64,000 nucleotides of DNA from Lycocorax pyrrhopterus obiensis (lineage: Eukaryota; Chordata; Aves; Passeriformes; Paradisaeidae): the NCBI GenBank assembly GCA_014706295.1, contig JACSVZ010000002.1, positions 16,476,494 through 16,540,493 of the forward strand, in the 5' to 3' direction. Positions 43,360 to 55,520 of this stretch are shown here, in pieces (the first letter of the stretch is position 1; each line of letters opens with the position of its first letter). The translations under genes and the position numbers were made by a program. Under the pieces are notes generated by a model. That model made no database searches, was not told where the DNA came from, and worked only from the letters and a program-made list of their open reading frames with translations.

Positions 43360-44345
43360 TGCCCATACAGAACCATAAGCTCAGAATGACTCAGGTAGTA
43401 AGGGACATGAACAAAGAAGTGGTTAGGAGCAACCATCATGGATTTTCCACAGAGATATGGTGGCTGATTAGCCTGATTACCTTGAAGAATGAAAACACTA
43501 AGGAGAGAGAGTTTTTATGCGCCTTGATTCCATAAAGACTTTCAGCAGTGTCCCAATGCATCCTTGTAGCCAAATCGATGCTAGATAGATTGAAAAAGAC
43601 AGCTATAAACTGGGTGGACTATTCACTGGACTGCCAGGCCTAAAGGGTGATATCAGCTGTGCCAAGTCCATCTGGCAGTGAGCCAGTAGCAGCACCCTGC
43701 AGGCTCTTTATTAACAGCCTAGCCAACATCAAGTTAGGTGAGAGCATTTGGCTCATTGAAAGGGAGGGCCACTATTCAGAGGGACAAACAGCTTTACAGA
43801 ATCTTCATTATTTCCAACCATGGTGAATGCAAGGCCTTGCACCTGGGATGGCTTAGCCCCCCTGCACCTATTCTACACATGAGACAGGCAAAGCACCCAG
43901 CATTACAGTCCTGGGACTGACTGGCTGCAGAGCAGCCTCTATGAAAAGGACTGGGGGGTCCCAATGGGCAGTGGACTAAACACAAGTTCACTGTGCACGC
44001 TGACAGCAGCGAAAGCCAACAGCCAGCTGGGCAGAGAACTCTGCATCACACTGGTGTAACATGCGCCACCAGTACGCCACACTTGACTCATTACACCAGA
44101 CCTAGAACCCTGGTCCAGTTCTGGGCCCTCCACTATGAGAAGGATATAGATAAGCCTGAGTACATGTAGCATAAGGCCACCAAGATCTTTGGGGCTGGAG
44201 CACCAGAGCTAAGAGAGACCAAGGGAACTTTTCAGCCTGGAGATCAGATGGTTTCAGAGAGACCTCATAGACCATGGATACTCCACGCATTGGAAATACC
44301 ACCAGAACTGCAAGGGACAACTCACCATAATTAGGGAGAAATAAT
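43360..44345 (+). mobile_element. Old CR1 LINE fragment
   Basis: Diverged CR1 of another subfamily, + strand. RT-like remnants include a stretch resembling INSLANIKLG (~43715-43740) and KALHLGW (~43830-43852). Frames are broken. Limits approximate. Confidence 0.7.
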
Positions 44346-44369
44346 ACAATACCCTATTCCCATAGTAGG

Positions 44370-45131
44370 AGACTATAAACAAAGTTTCCTTGAGTGTCTT
44401 TGGGGACAAGTCTGTATTTTCTCACTGGAACAAAAGCAGGGCAGGTATTAGGGTTACAAAAATTTAAAGTAGGAGAGCAGATAAGGGACAAAAAAAAATC
44501 AAATAAGATAAAGATACACTTCAGGTTTGTTTTTTTTTAAATTTTTTTTACTATTCTTGTTAATTTGGGCTTTCATAAAAATTGGTTAATTCATAATAAA
44601 AACCATTTACTTTACTATATGCGTCACAATTGGTAACAATTGATAAATTGTTAATATTTTTGAAGACATAAGCAAAACACTAGGTTTTTGAAATTCACAT
44701 CAGACTTTCAAAAAGACGCCTGTATTTCAAAATACTTAGTAATATTTAAAACATGATATTTTAAGAATAGAATATGACAAAAATGCTGATAAGCTTATGC
44801 AGCTTTATCTGTATATTTACCGTTGAGAGGTGCAAATATACAATTTTCATCAAAACTTGAATAGAGTTAAAAAATGCAATGTACAATGAAAATGTGTAGC
44901 TATTTACCAACTTATTTCCAGTTAAAACTATTGAAAATTAGGGTAAAAGATATTGAAAGTAAAGTCAAACAACTGACTGAAATTAACACAGCTAGCAGAA
45001 TAATGGCAGAAGAAACTGGTGTAGGGTTTTCTGGGTCAATGCAGAAGAGTACATTCAGCATCGCCAGATGTTCTACCCTGTTTGCAATGACATATTCTGA
45101 GATGCTACAAAGGGTCCGAGTATTGTCAAAG
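44370..45131 (-). other. 3' flank and UTR of PKS copy B
   Basis: Homologous to ~19300-19960 in unit A, with many substitutions and indels. The contrast with the near-identical coding region beyond 45150 marks the edge of the homogenised tract. Confidence 0.7.
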
Positions 45132-48100
45132 TTACACAATTCCTGAATGAGAAGACACCTCTAGCAAGGTATCATTTTCTGCACTTTCAACCATAGCATT
45201 CTTCTTTTCAACTGTTCCATTTGCATTGCTTGTTTCTTCCAAAACTACCACTAAACTTGACAGAGTTGTGTGAGGATCAAGCAGTTTCACAAGAGGTATG
45301 TCCACCTTTCTCTCTTGAAAGACACGGTTCTGAATTGTCATAGCTAACATAGAGTCTATGCCCAAAGACGAAAGTGGTGTATTCATGGTTAGTTCCTCTG
45401 CGTTCACGCCTGTGAGGTCACTCACCAGTGAGGTGATGTAGTCCTCAGATTTGAGAAAGGCAGTCTCTGGGACTTCCGTTTCCTCGGAGGTTCCAATCTT
45501 GTTCCTGAAATCTTCTGACATAAGCGATACAAAGCGACTTTTGAGTGAAATAATCCGAGTAAAAACGTGATGATACAAAGCTTGAAAGTTCAATTTGACG
45601 ACAGCTTGCTGCGCGTTGTTTATAAGTAAGGTCTTCCTGAGATACTCATGAATTTCATGCACTTGCAGAATGTCTATGCCCTTGGATCCCAGGATGTTCT
45701 GAATGTGGCTTTGATTGAGCAGAATGCCAAGGTTCAAAGCACCCCAGTTAATGGCCTGGCCTGAAAGCCCACAGTTCCTCCGGTAGAGGCAGAAGACATC
45801 CAGGAAAGAGTTTGCAGCTGCGTAGTTTGTCTGGGTGGCATTGCCCAGAAAGGAAGTAACAGAGGAGTAGCACACAAAGTAGTCCAGCTCCTGGCCTCTG
45901 GTAGCCCAGTGAAGATTTAGGGTCCCTGCTACTTTTGGGCTCAGCACTTTGCGAAAGTCAGCCAGCTTCAGCACTTCAAGGTGGCCATCGTGTAACGCAA
46001 CAGCACTTTGGAATACACCTTTGATCGGACTCCCCACAAAGGTGTTGGCAATGGACTGGAAAGCTTTCTCAACATCACCGGTCAAAGTCACGTCACACTG
46101 CACAGACACTACTTTGCTCCCTTTGTACTGCTGCTGCAAAGCCCTCATCTCTTCTTGCTTCTCACTGCTGGGAATTCTCCTGGAGAGTATTGCAATACAC
46201 CCTCCTCCATTCTCGGCTATGAATTTCACCGTTTCAAAGCCAAGTCCAGTGAGCCCCCCGACTACTACATAAACAGCGTTCTGCTTAAACAGCTGCTTCT
46301 GGGGCTCGTACAACGGGATATCTGAAAGCACACTGATGTCCTTCTGCCTTCTCAGGACAGCAAGGGGGACAGAAGTGCAGGTAAAATAGGACATCACAGA
46401 GTTTAGCCCTTCAAAGTTCTCAGTCTGCTGAAAAACAGAACCCGAGAGACGTCTAAACTGTTTCATATCCATGGAACTGATCCAGGCATGTACAGCCTTG
46501 TGCAATTCCTTTAGAGGTGCTTTCCGGAAAAGGCTGGAAATGACAAGGATATGAAAGCTGATGTTTTCCTGATCAATTTCATTGACATTCTGGATACATT
46601 CAGACTGTTGATTGCCACACACAATCACCACATCTCTAAGAAAGCACATGTGGGCCAGATCTTCCTGAGACAGTCTGTTCACTGGAGGAAGAAGAACAAG
46701 GGCATTGCACAGGTTGATATACTGGAACACGTTAGGAGTGGGCTTTGCAAGGACAGTTCTCCAACCCATCTCTTCTGCTGCTGCAGAAAGAACGTGGCAC
46801 AAAACCGATGATGGCTCTGTAGTAATAATACCCAATGTTCTGCCATGTTTCCCCTTGGGTAACCTCTGAGTGAAAATTTCCCATGCAATGATGAAGTACG
46901 ACACACAAGGAACACTCTGGAGGAATGGGAATTTCTTTGCATTGAAACAAACTGTTGCTGGAATCTGAGCTCTGGATGATGCAGCAGTGGGATAACATGA
47001 AACCACATGATCTCCCACTTTCACTTTTCTCACATCAATGCCTGTTGCAGTGACTGTGCCACTGAAATCAAGAGCTAAAAGTCTGTGTCTGTCTCCCGCT
47101 TGTGAGTTCCAATACAGTGTATTACCAAAGTTGCAGCTAGAAACACTAATGGGAAAATAATCTTCTGAGTGGAGACAAATTTTATCCACTTGAATTTCAA
47201 CACTCTGTTTGTCCAGCTGAGTAGCAGCGCTGGTGGATAATTCCCCAGACAAGTCTTTCGCTGCGTACGCATCAGAAGTGTACAAAGTGAATGTTTGTGA
47301 TTTCTGGAGAGATCTCACAGGTTGGATGTAATCAGCATCTACAAAAGGTGTGCGTCTGATTTCGGACACATAAATCCTTCCCTGGCTGATGCAAACTTCT
47401 GGATAGTCCCCACCTTTGTATTTGATAAGAACGTCTGCTAACACTGAGATGTCCAGGGAAGTGGAAGAGCTGAGGTCAATCAACTGAAATGTGATTTCTG
47501 GAACTTCAACAATACAAGTTCTGGTCATGCCATACAATGCAAACCCACAGTTAACGTGGTCCACGTATCTCTCCGTTGTTCTGTAGGTGATCACTCTGAT
47601 GGAACAGCGGGATGTCTTCTCTCTTAGTGCCACCACTACCTGGCGATAGGCTTCACAGCACTTTGCCAACTGATCTACCGCTTCCCTTGGGAAATCTTCA
47701 TCTAACTTTTGAATTCCCCACAGGAAGAGGATTTCATCATAATCCTCAACCTCTGCTCTCATTTTATTCTGTGTATGGCCTTCCACGAGGCATTCCCAGT
47801 CTTCATACATAACATATCTCGAAGCAGGATGCAAGTACTTTTTGAGCTGCTCAGCTATCCCAAATCTGTCTGCAAACACGACGACTCTGGGCTTAAACCC
47901 CAGATGTCCAATTGTCTGTGAAAGAGAGACTTCTTTCCACTTGTTTTCAAACAGGAATTCGTTGTCTCTGGAAGATGCTTCCTTCATGAAAGTGATGGCA
48001 ACGCGCTTGAGCTCAGCCAAAATGGAGCCCTGTTTGTCCACAAAGCATCCACAGACCTCAAGGCAGTTCCCAGTGGACTTGCTCATTCTCATATATATCA

Positions 48101-51100
48101 TCATTTCTTCCTCCAGCGGGCGGAGCACCACCAGGCTGCCTATCCCTGAAGGAAAGCCTGCTCTGGACTGGAATGTCCTTGAGGTCAAGACAGCGGTCAT
48201 CTGCAGAAAACAGTCGAGCAGCACTGGGTGGATACAGCAGCTGTACATGTCTCTGACGGTCTCCTGATTCACCTTTATGCTTGTTATAGCTTCCTTTAGC
48301 TCCTGGCAATAATGCACGTCACTGAGCTGCCTGAATATGGAGCCATACTGAAAGCCAACCTGAGACAGTGCTTCATAAACCTCCTCTCTGCTAATCACTG
48401 ACCTGCATCTTCGATAGATGGCTTGGAAGGAGATGCTGCTTTCTTCCACCACAGTTTCAGGCTGCTTTGCCACTTGGCCAGCAGCATAAACTGCGCTGGA
48501 GGAAGAGAGAACCTCAAAGGTTGTCATGGCTTTTTGCGGACTCAGCTTGATACTCAGCACTTGGGAACTCTGTGTGAGAACACACGGCGCAGAAAAACTG
48601 ATACTCAGCTGGCAAGTGCTCAGAGGCACTTTAGGTCTTGAGCTGCTCATCACAGCGGCCAGACCAAGCTCCACGTAGAAAGCACCAGGGACTAAGGCCA
48701 CCCCATTGTTCTTGTGCTCATATAAGTACGGTGTCGTGTCCTGGGACACCAGGCAGCCGAACTCCGCATTGTCACTCTTTATGCCATAAATCAAAGGATG
48801 ACTGGTGCTGACACCTCTTTGGTTTGCTTGTTGATGGATATCCAGACAGGCCATGAGTTTTTGGCGATCAAATTGATATCGTGGAATGGCCACCGGAACA
48901 CTTTGATACCCATTATAAAAGTGCTGCCAGCTGGGATTATACCCCAGTTCAAACAGATTTCCTACCAGAGTGAAGAGAGTCTGATATTCTACATCCGTTT
49001 GCAAAGAGGACATCACCTTTGTGCCTTTTCCTAGAGTTTCCTTTATGCTTCGCTGCAATGCTCGGTGAGGACTTATTTCCACAAACACCACGTTTTCCCT
49101 GCCTCTGGCTGCAGTTTGGATGGCTTGTGTGAAAGCAACAGGCTCACGTGTATGCCGCGCCCAGAATTTGCCCTGAGTAAAGTCATTTTCAGATGCAGCC
49201 ACCCCAGTCAGTGTTGAAATCACTTCGGTCTCCCCCTTCTGCTTTTCTAAAGGCTCTATCTTTTCTTCCAGCTCCTCGAGTATCATATCCATGCTGGGGC
49301 TGTGGTATGCAACTGGAACATTTAAAACATGAAGAAAGATGTTCCTCTGTCGGAAAGCTTCAGCTAAGTCTCTCTGGACAGCTTCCACAGCGTCCACACT
49401 CCCAGACAAGGTGCAGGAAACAGGGCTGTTGAAAGCAGCAATGCACACCTTTCCCGAATAGGGATGCAGGCGTTCAGCAATCTCTTCAACAGGGATGTTT
49501 CCAACCACCAACATTCTGCCACTGGCAGTCTTTGCCTGCAGCCTGCTCCGGTGATAAATCACTTTGACTGCATCTGCCAGGGAAAGGTACCCAGCAATAT
49601 GTGCAGCAGCAACTTCCCCCACTGAGTGGCCAACAGCAGCAATGGGCTTAATACCCCAGTGCTTCAAGAGAGAAGCTACAGCAACCTGCAGGGCAAACAG
49701 CAAGGGCTGGGAAAGCTCTGGATTCAACAAGTCCTTTGAGCTACGATTTCTCACTGGCAGGAGGCTGATGGCAGTGTGCTGCTGAAAAAGGTCTTCTATT
49801 TCCTTACACTTGTCTCTGAACACCGGCTCTGAGCTCAGCAGTGCCTCACTGAACTCCTTCAGCGTCACGCCGTTGCCACAGAACACAAACACCAGCTGTG
49901 GTTCCACCTTGGACATGGCAGGTTCACTGCTCGCTGCCGACTTAAGCTCTTGCTGCAAGTGTTGGAGGGAATTTGTGACAAACGCTTTTCGGTACCTGTA
50001 GCTGGCATGGCTTCTTCTGCAGGCAGATGTATAGGCCAGGCTTGGGAGGGTTACAGAGTTCCTTGTGCTCAGCTGCTCGGCTGTATCGGCCATTGCCATC
50101 TGGAGGGACTTTCGGGATGCTGCTGACAGCAGAACTAATTCCAGGGGCTTCTTAAAGGCAGGAAGAGGCTCTGGCTGCTTCACCTGCCTGACTACAACAT
50201 GAGCATTGGTTCCTCCAAATCCAAAGCAGTTGATGCCAGCTACTCTTCCGTACTCACTCGATTCTTCCCAGGGCTCTACAGCTGTGGCCACGGCAAGGTT
50301 TAATTTCTCTGTATCGATGCTGCTCATCTCCTTCGAGTAATGCAAGGATGGAACAATCTTTCCATGATGCATCATCAGGAGCACTTTGATCAACCCGGCT
50401 GCTCCAGCAGCCGATTCCGTGTGCCCAATATTTCCTTTCACGGAACCGATTTTCAGAATGGAAACTTGGGAAGACCTGTTTTTGCTAATGACACTACCCA
50501 GGCTTTCAGCTTCAGTAGGATCTCCAGCAGCAGTTCCTGTGCCATGGGCTTCAATGTACTGCACAACTGAGGGATCAACACGACTTTCATAAATGCTGCG
50601 CAGTAACTTCTCTTGCTCTATTTGAGACGGTCTCGTGATCGGAGTCGTGGACCTGCCGTTCTGATTGACTGCACTGATGTTTATCACACCCCAGATCTTG
50701 TTGTAGTCTTCCTTGGCCTGTTCCATGAAAAGTTAAATTGTCTTTAATAAACTCATGCTTTCTCTGTAGAGAAGACAACAAAATACCACAACAAAGCCAA
50801 GAACACACGGAATATGATGCTAACTTTTAAATGTGGGATCCTTTTCCTGTGCTAGGGGAAGTGCATAAATGCTTAAGAAATGCTTCATTAATCTTAAGCT
50901 TGAATCGGAAAAACTTCTCTGGAAAAGTCATTATTAGAGCTGAAGACACAAAACCCAGGCAAGCAACCAGTCTTAGTTCAGGCTGCTTCACAAGCAATCT
51001 TACCTTTTCCAGTGGTTTGAGGAAAACAACACCACAGCCTTCTCCCCTTCCATAGCCATCTGCCTTCTTGGAGAAGGGTTTGCTTATGCCCTCCGGAGAG

Positions 51101-54100
51101 ATCATTTTTGCTTTACTGAGGGATACAAAGGTGCGGGGATCGATGATGCAGTTCACCCCACCACAGATTGCTGCCTCGCAGTCTCCTGCAGTCAAACAGA
51201 AACATACTCATGTTGAGATGGCCCAGGTGATAGACAGAAACAGCAGCAATCCTGATTTCATTGTCCAGCATCTCTTCAGTCCCGTTACCTGATTTAATGG
51301 CTCGCAAGGCGTAGTGCAGAGCAAAAAGAAAAGATGAACACGCAGTGTCAACAGTCAGGGACGGTCCAGTCAGATTAAATGTGAAAGAGACCCTGTTGGC
51401 AGCAATGCTCATTGCTGTTCCAGTACCATCATAATGATTTATTTCACTCACTGCTCTGCTGGTTATGATTTCATAGTCTCGATTCATGAGACCTGGAAAA
51501 CATCAGACACGTGTCAAGTTAACCCAAGCCAACAACAGGCATGTACAGCTCGAAACCGGATGGCGTGTTTTGGTTTTCAGTGTTAAGGCAAAACCACGCG
51601 GCATCAGTGCTCCTATGGTGAAGCTTTGCTCCAACACAAGTCAAAGGCAAAACTCACAGCAATTTCCCCTGGACCCAACTTACACAAACATAGCTAACAC
51701 TTGAAATTCCTACCTGCCCTGGAAACGACAGGCCTTTCCTGATGGCTTAGCTCACTGTGTGATGCAGTTAAGGTCTCTGTAGGCTGCTGAGACCCCTGTG
51801 TCTCTGTTTGAGACTGGGTGGTTTAGTTTAGCTATGAGAATATTTATCAACAAGTTACAAGGAGGGTGGCTCAGACATAAATGTACAAGACATTAGCTTT
51901 AGTTCCTCAGATGTACCAAGTTAAAGGTCACGGCACAAACTACATCCAATACTTTGTATTCATAATGTTTTTTCACACTGTGACCAGTAAGAAACAGTAA
52001 AGAAGAAAGGGGCCTGTGAGAGCAGTCTTGTTCTTTTTCTGGGAACACTATGCTTGGAATACCGTGGATCCCCAAGTCCACATGTGGAAAATGCAGTACC
52101 TCTATTCAGAGAGCAAGGAATAGTGCCCTCAGTGAAAGAAGAGCATCTCTCAGACTAAAAGGTAATCTAAAGCATTTCCCCTTTAGGTACATCAGCCAAA
52201 CTACCTCAGAAAACTCCTCTTTAAAGAGACACAGATTACACCAGCAATAATGTGCTGTTACTCTAGTATTGTCTTATAAATGTCTTTCAACAGCCCTCAG
52301 TATCATCTCCTCAGTAACTTTTCTGGTACTGACAAAAGCAGTTGCACAAGTGTGCCTTGGTACCATTCTAATGTCCACAGGAGGATTTCTGCTTCTTTAA
52401 AAGGATATTAACTCCCACAACACCTTAAGCAACATTATACTGGAAAACAGTATACTGGGGAAAAAGGGTAGGCCTGTGTAGAAGCCCAGAAGAGAAGGGC
52501 CTAATGTGTACCTGTCAAACACTGGTTGCCAGATACCCAGGGAGCCAACCAAGGATTGGATGGACCAACACTGGAACCAGGGCTGGTGATCCCTTTTTCT
52601 CTCTTTCTCTCTCCCCTTCTTTAATTCTTTCCCTCTTTCCTTCCACCCTAACTTTTAATCCAAAACCCACTGCTGTGTGCTGATGTAGCAGGTCAGTGAC
52701 TAACATTCCAATTTCCATGCCAAGTGTGTAATTTACTATTAAAACTTCGCGATTTTTTGCAGGCCCAAGCAATTACACATCTTGGGTGTTCCCTTCCCCT
52801 TAAGGGTGAAACGTCACAGCCTGGCTTGGGAGTATCTTTCCAAGAAGGGCTGGGTTGGGGAGGCAGTTTTAACTGTTTCCTGCTTCACTTCAGTGCCTGA
52901 ACACAGGAAGAAGAGCACCAAAAGGAGATACAGGAATTGTACCATGAACTTCCAGAGTAGCCTGGTAATTCTTACCAAAAGCAACCAGTAGTGCCATAGC
53001 ACAGTAGCCTTAGATCTCCAGGCTAGATCCAGCCTAGATCCAGCCTAGATAACATGGAAAGGTTATGAAGGAGTGCTCCAATCTTTGTGAGGTTCAAACA
53101 CACTTTCTTTGCTGTGAAATTTTCATCTTACCAATAAAAACACCTGTTTTGGTACCACTGACAGATTCTACAGGAACTCCTGCATCCTCCAGGGCTTTGT
53201 ATGTGCACTCTATCAGTAACTTCTGCTGTGGATCCATGCGTTCAGCTTCCAAATTATTAATCCCAAAGAGGTGGTTGTCAAATGAATTGAATCTGAAATG
53301 CACAGACCAGAATATGATATGACATATGTATATAAGATGCTTTTACTTCTAGACTCGCAGTAAACATTTTTTGCAACTTCAAGAAATACTCATGCTTCTC
53401 TAACAATACATTCAAAATACTTTCTGTGTGTGTATGTGTGTGTTTGTCGTTAAAAGCATCTTCAAAATAGGCCCATGCTTACAAAAGACCAAGTCCAAGT
53501 TCAATCTTGTGTCCCAAGATCAGATTTCTATGGCCTTCCGTCATCTCTTGATTTCAGTCCAGGATTCAGTATCTAACATGGGACTAAGCATTAAATTCAT
53601 TCTGGGTCCTATGATTCAACCCTGCCAAGTATAAATCTCAGGAGACAATAACATTTCTTCTGTGCATGTCAACTTCTCCTTTGAATGAAGCTCTACCTGT
53701 AGCCTGAGGATTTAAGGTGAACATGGAATTCAAATAAAAGACACTTATGCTGACCTTACTGTAATCTGCTATTCTTCACACTGGTCACAGCCCCTGAACA
53801 ACTGTACCCACAGTCTAAGTACAACAAAAATCAGTGGTGCAGCAGGGTAACACACTCACTCATTGAGAAGAGCAGCTCGTGTTGTACATATTTTTCCTGG
53901 CTTGTTATCATCTGAATCATACCATTCCTTGGCATTAAATCTCTCAGGGGGGATTTCTACCGTGCAGTTTTTGCCTTCCTCCAGGACTTTCCAGAAATTG
54001 TCAATTCCATCTCCTGTTGTACAGAGTTTTTAAAACAGATTAAATTATGCACTCCCCCTCCCATGCAGGCTCAGAAATGCACAATCAGCTACAAGGACCT

Positions 54101-54813
54101 CCCACATGTAAATCTAGGCTGCTCAAGAAGACTTGCCACAGAAAGAAGTGATCAGTCTTTGGTGAGAGGAAAATGAAAAAGCATGACTGATCTCCTCACG
54201 GCTTGTCTAAAAGCAAAGGAACCCCACAAAATCCTTAACCACCTTCTCTCCCCATTTCCCTACCATCTCACTGCATCTACTCTACATACTGTAATAAAGC
54301 AAGAAGCTTTCTTTTAGGAAAACCCAACCTGTTTATGTTACAGGCAAAGCTGATGATAATGTCCAGCCCTTGATCTGTCCTGTTCCTGGGGATGCAGAGT
54401 CCTGTAACAATGCACAGTCACCCAGCCACTGAACACACAGAAAGTTCAAATCATCCCAGACCCATCCAGCTCCTTTGTATGAGTTTCATGTGCAGCTCAA
54501 TGCCCTGATCAATGCCCTGCCCACAGTACTGCAGCTTCTGTCTGTTTCTGTCTGTCTGTCTGTCTGTCAGCAGACAGATTCAGACCAATTAGTTTCCACC
54601 ACAGCACCACCTTTCAAAAAGATCCCACAAGCAGCAAAGCAACAAATTCTACTAGGGGACAAACATGGTGTTTTCCTCCATTTGAACATTAATAAAAGAC
54701 TCTGCTTTTCAATGTCCACTCAGAGCCTGCTTTGCTTTTACCCCAGACTCACCTCCCGGAAAGTTGCATCCTATTCCAACAATAGCAACTTCATCTGCAG
54801 TCTCGATCTCCAT
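45132..54813 (-). CDS. Type I polyketide synthase, copy B (canonical GHSVG)
   Basis: Six coding exons: 54753-54813, 53860-54013, 53132-53292, 51289-51492, 51004-51185 and 45132-50717, GT..AG and in phase, giving 2115 residues. The domain order is KS (Cys177, His312, His353), AT (GHSVG with Ser619, Arg644, His726), DH (His922, Asp1089), pseudo-KR and degenerate ER-like region, KR (Lys1849, Ser1873, Tyr1886, Asn1890) and ACP (Ser2043). No thioesterase is present, so release needs another enzyme or is spontaneous. All core catalytic residues are present, so this copy is predicted to be active. It matches the bird PKS that makes psittacofulvin polyenes in budgerigar; in other birds its role is unsettled, and a fish relative is needed for otolith formation. 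It differs from copy A at roughly 30 residues and keeps nine extra C-terminal residues. A splice acceptor next to the ATG (first exon base 54821) implies an upstream noncoding exon. Confidence 0.94.
50718..54752 (-). other. Introns 1-5 of PKS copy B
   Basis: Same exon-intron plan as copy A. The intron between exons 3 and 4 is 1.64 kb rather than 2.7 kb, because the stretch matching A 27381-28440 is missing (junction near 52558). A TCTG microsatellite lies near 54537-54566. Confidence 0.8.
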
Positions 54814-54821
54814 CTCCTGGG

Positions 54822-55520
54822 CTGCACAGGACAGGAGTAGTGTCAGTCCGGTCAAACAATTATGCATTTACCATTACATAAATACTAGGTTAAAAGGTGA
54901 ACTTCCCACAAACACACAAACTTGTTCAAAACTTGATTAATCTTGAATCATCTACTGTTGGTTGTGACGACAAACAACACTGCCCACAAGTGACCAGAGC
55001 TGGACTATATTTTTCCTCTTGTCTCTACTTTTAGAGGAAAATCCCCATTTAATTCCCCAAACTCTCTCATGCACTGACACTTCCTCTTTACTGTTTAACC
55101 TCTGCTAACAAAAGGTGAATCTTTTCAACAAATTAGATGGCAAAGACAAGAATTCCCTTTGGGATCAAATGAAATACCCCACTATAGAACTGACAGATGA
55201 TTTCTTTTTCCTTGGTCCTGGGAAAGGAACTTGTCAGAGGAGAATCAGTTCAATTGAACTAATTAGAACTTGCTAGGATGCCCACCTCTAAGCCCTGCAG
55301 TCCTCCTGGACTTCCTTCAACCTACAAAGAGGAAAAGATTCCTCTAGAAAGGTTTTGTGGGGGATTATTGGCAGTGCGGAGAGATTCTCATCTCAGGGTT
55401 ACCACAGCAAGTCCCAAAGAGCCTTTCTCAGTCACTGACTGACAGCAGTGAAGCAGAGACCAGGCTGTTTCACAGCCCCACACATCATTCGGAGTTATCA
55501 TTTCTTGGAGGTTTGATTTG
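54822..55520. other. Upstream region of PKS copy B
   Basis: Matches 30709-31279 and 31932-32058 of unit A across the empty LTR site at ~55389-55396. Identity falls to about 95 percent in the last ~125 bp. The promoter was not located. Confidence 0.6.

Larger units (their letters stand above)
38980..55520. repeat. Tandem duplication unit B, containing PKS copy B
   Basis: Direct repeat of 18900-32058. Its 3' flank is interrupted by ~5 kb (39420-44370) holding three CR1 fragments. The gene body is nearly identical to unit A. It lacks the solo LTR and the ~1.06 kb CR1-bearing intronic stretch of A. Homology ends at ~55520. Confidence 0.88.

Noticed and set aside
50827..51195. Separate small genes upstream of each large PKS ORF
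   Set aside because: The frames at 25629-25997, 25915-26289, 28918-29187 and their unit B matches are exons 3-5 of the PKS with intron read-through, joined by GT..AG splices in phase.
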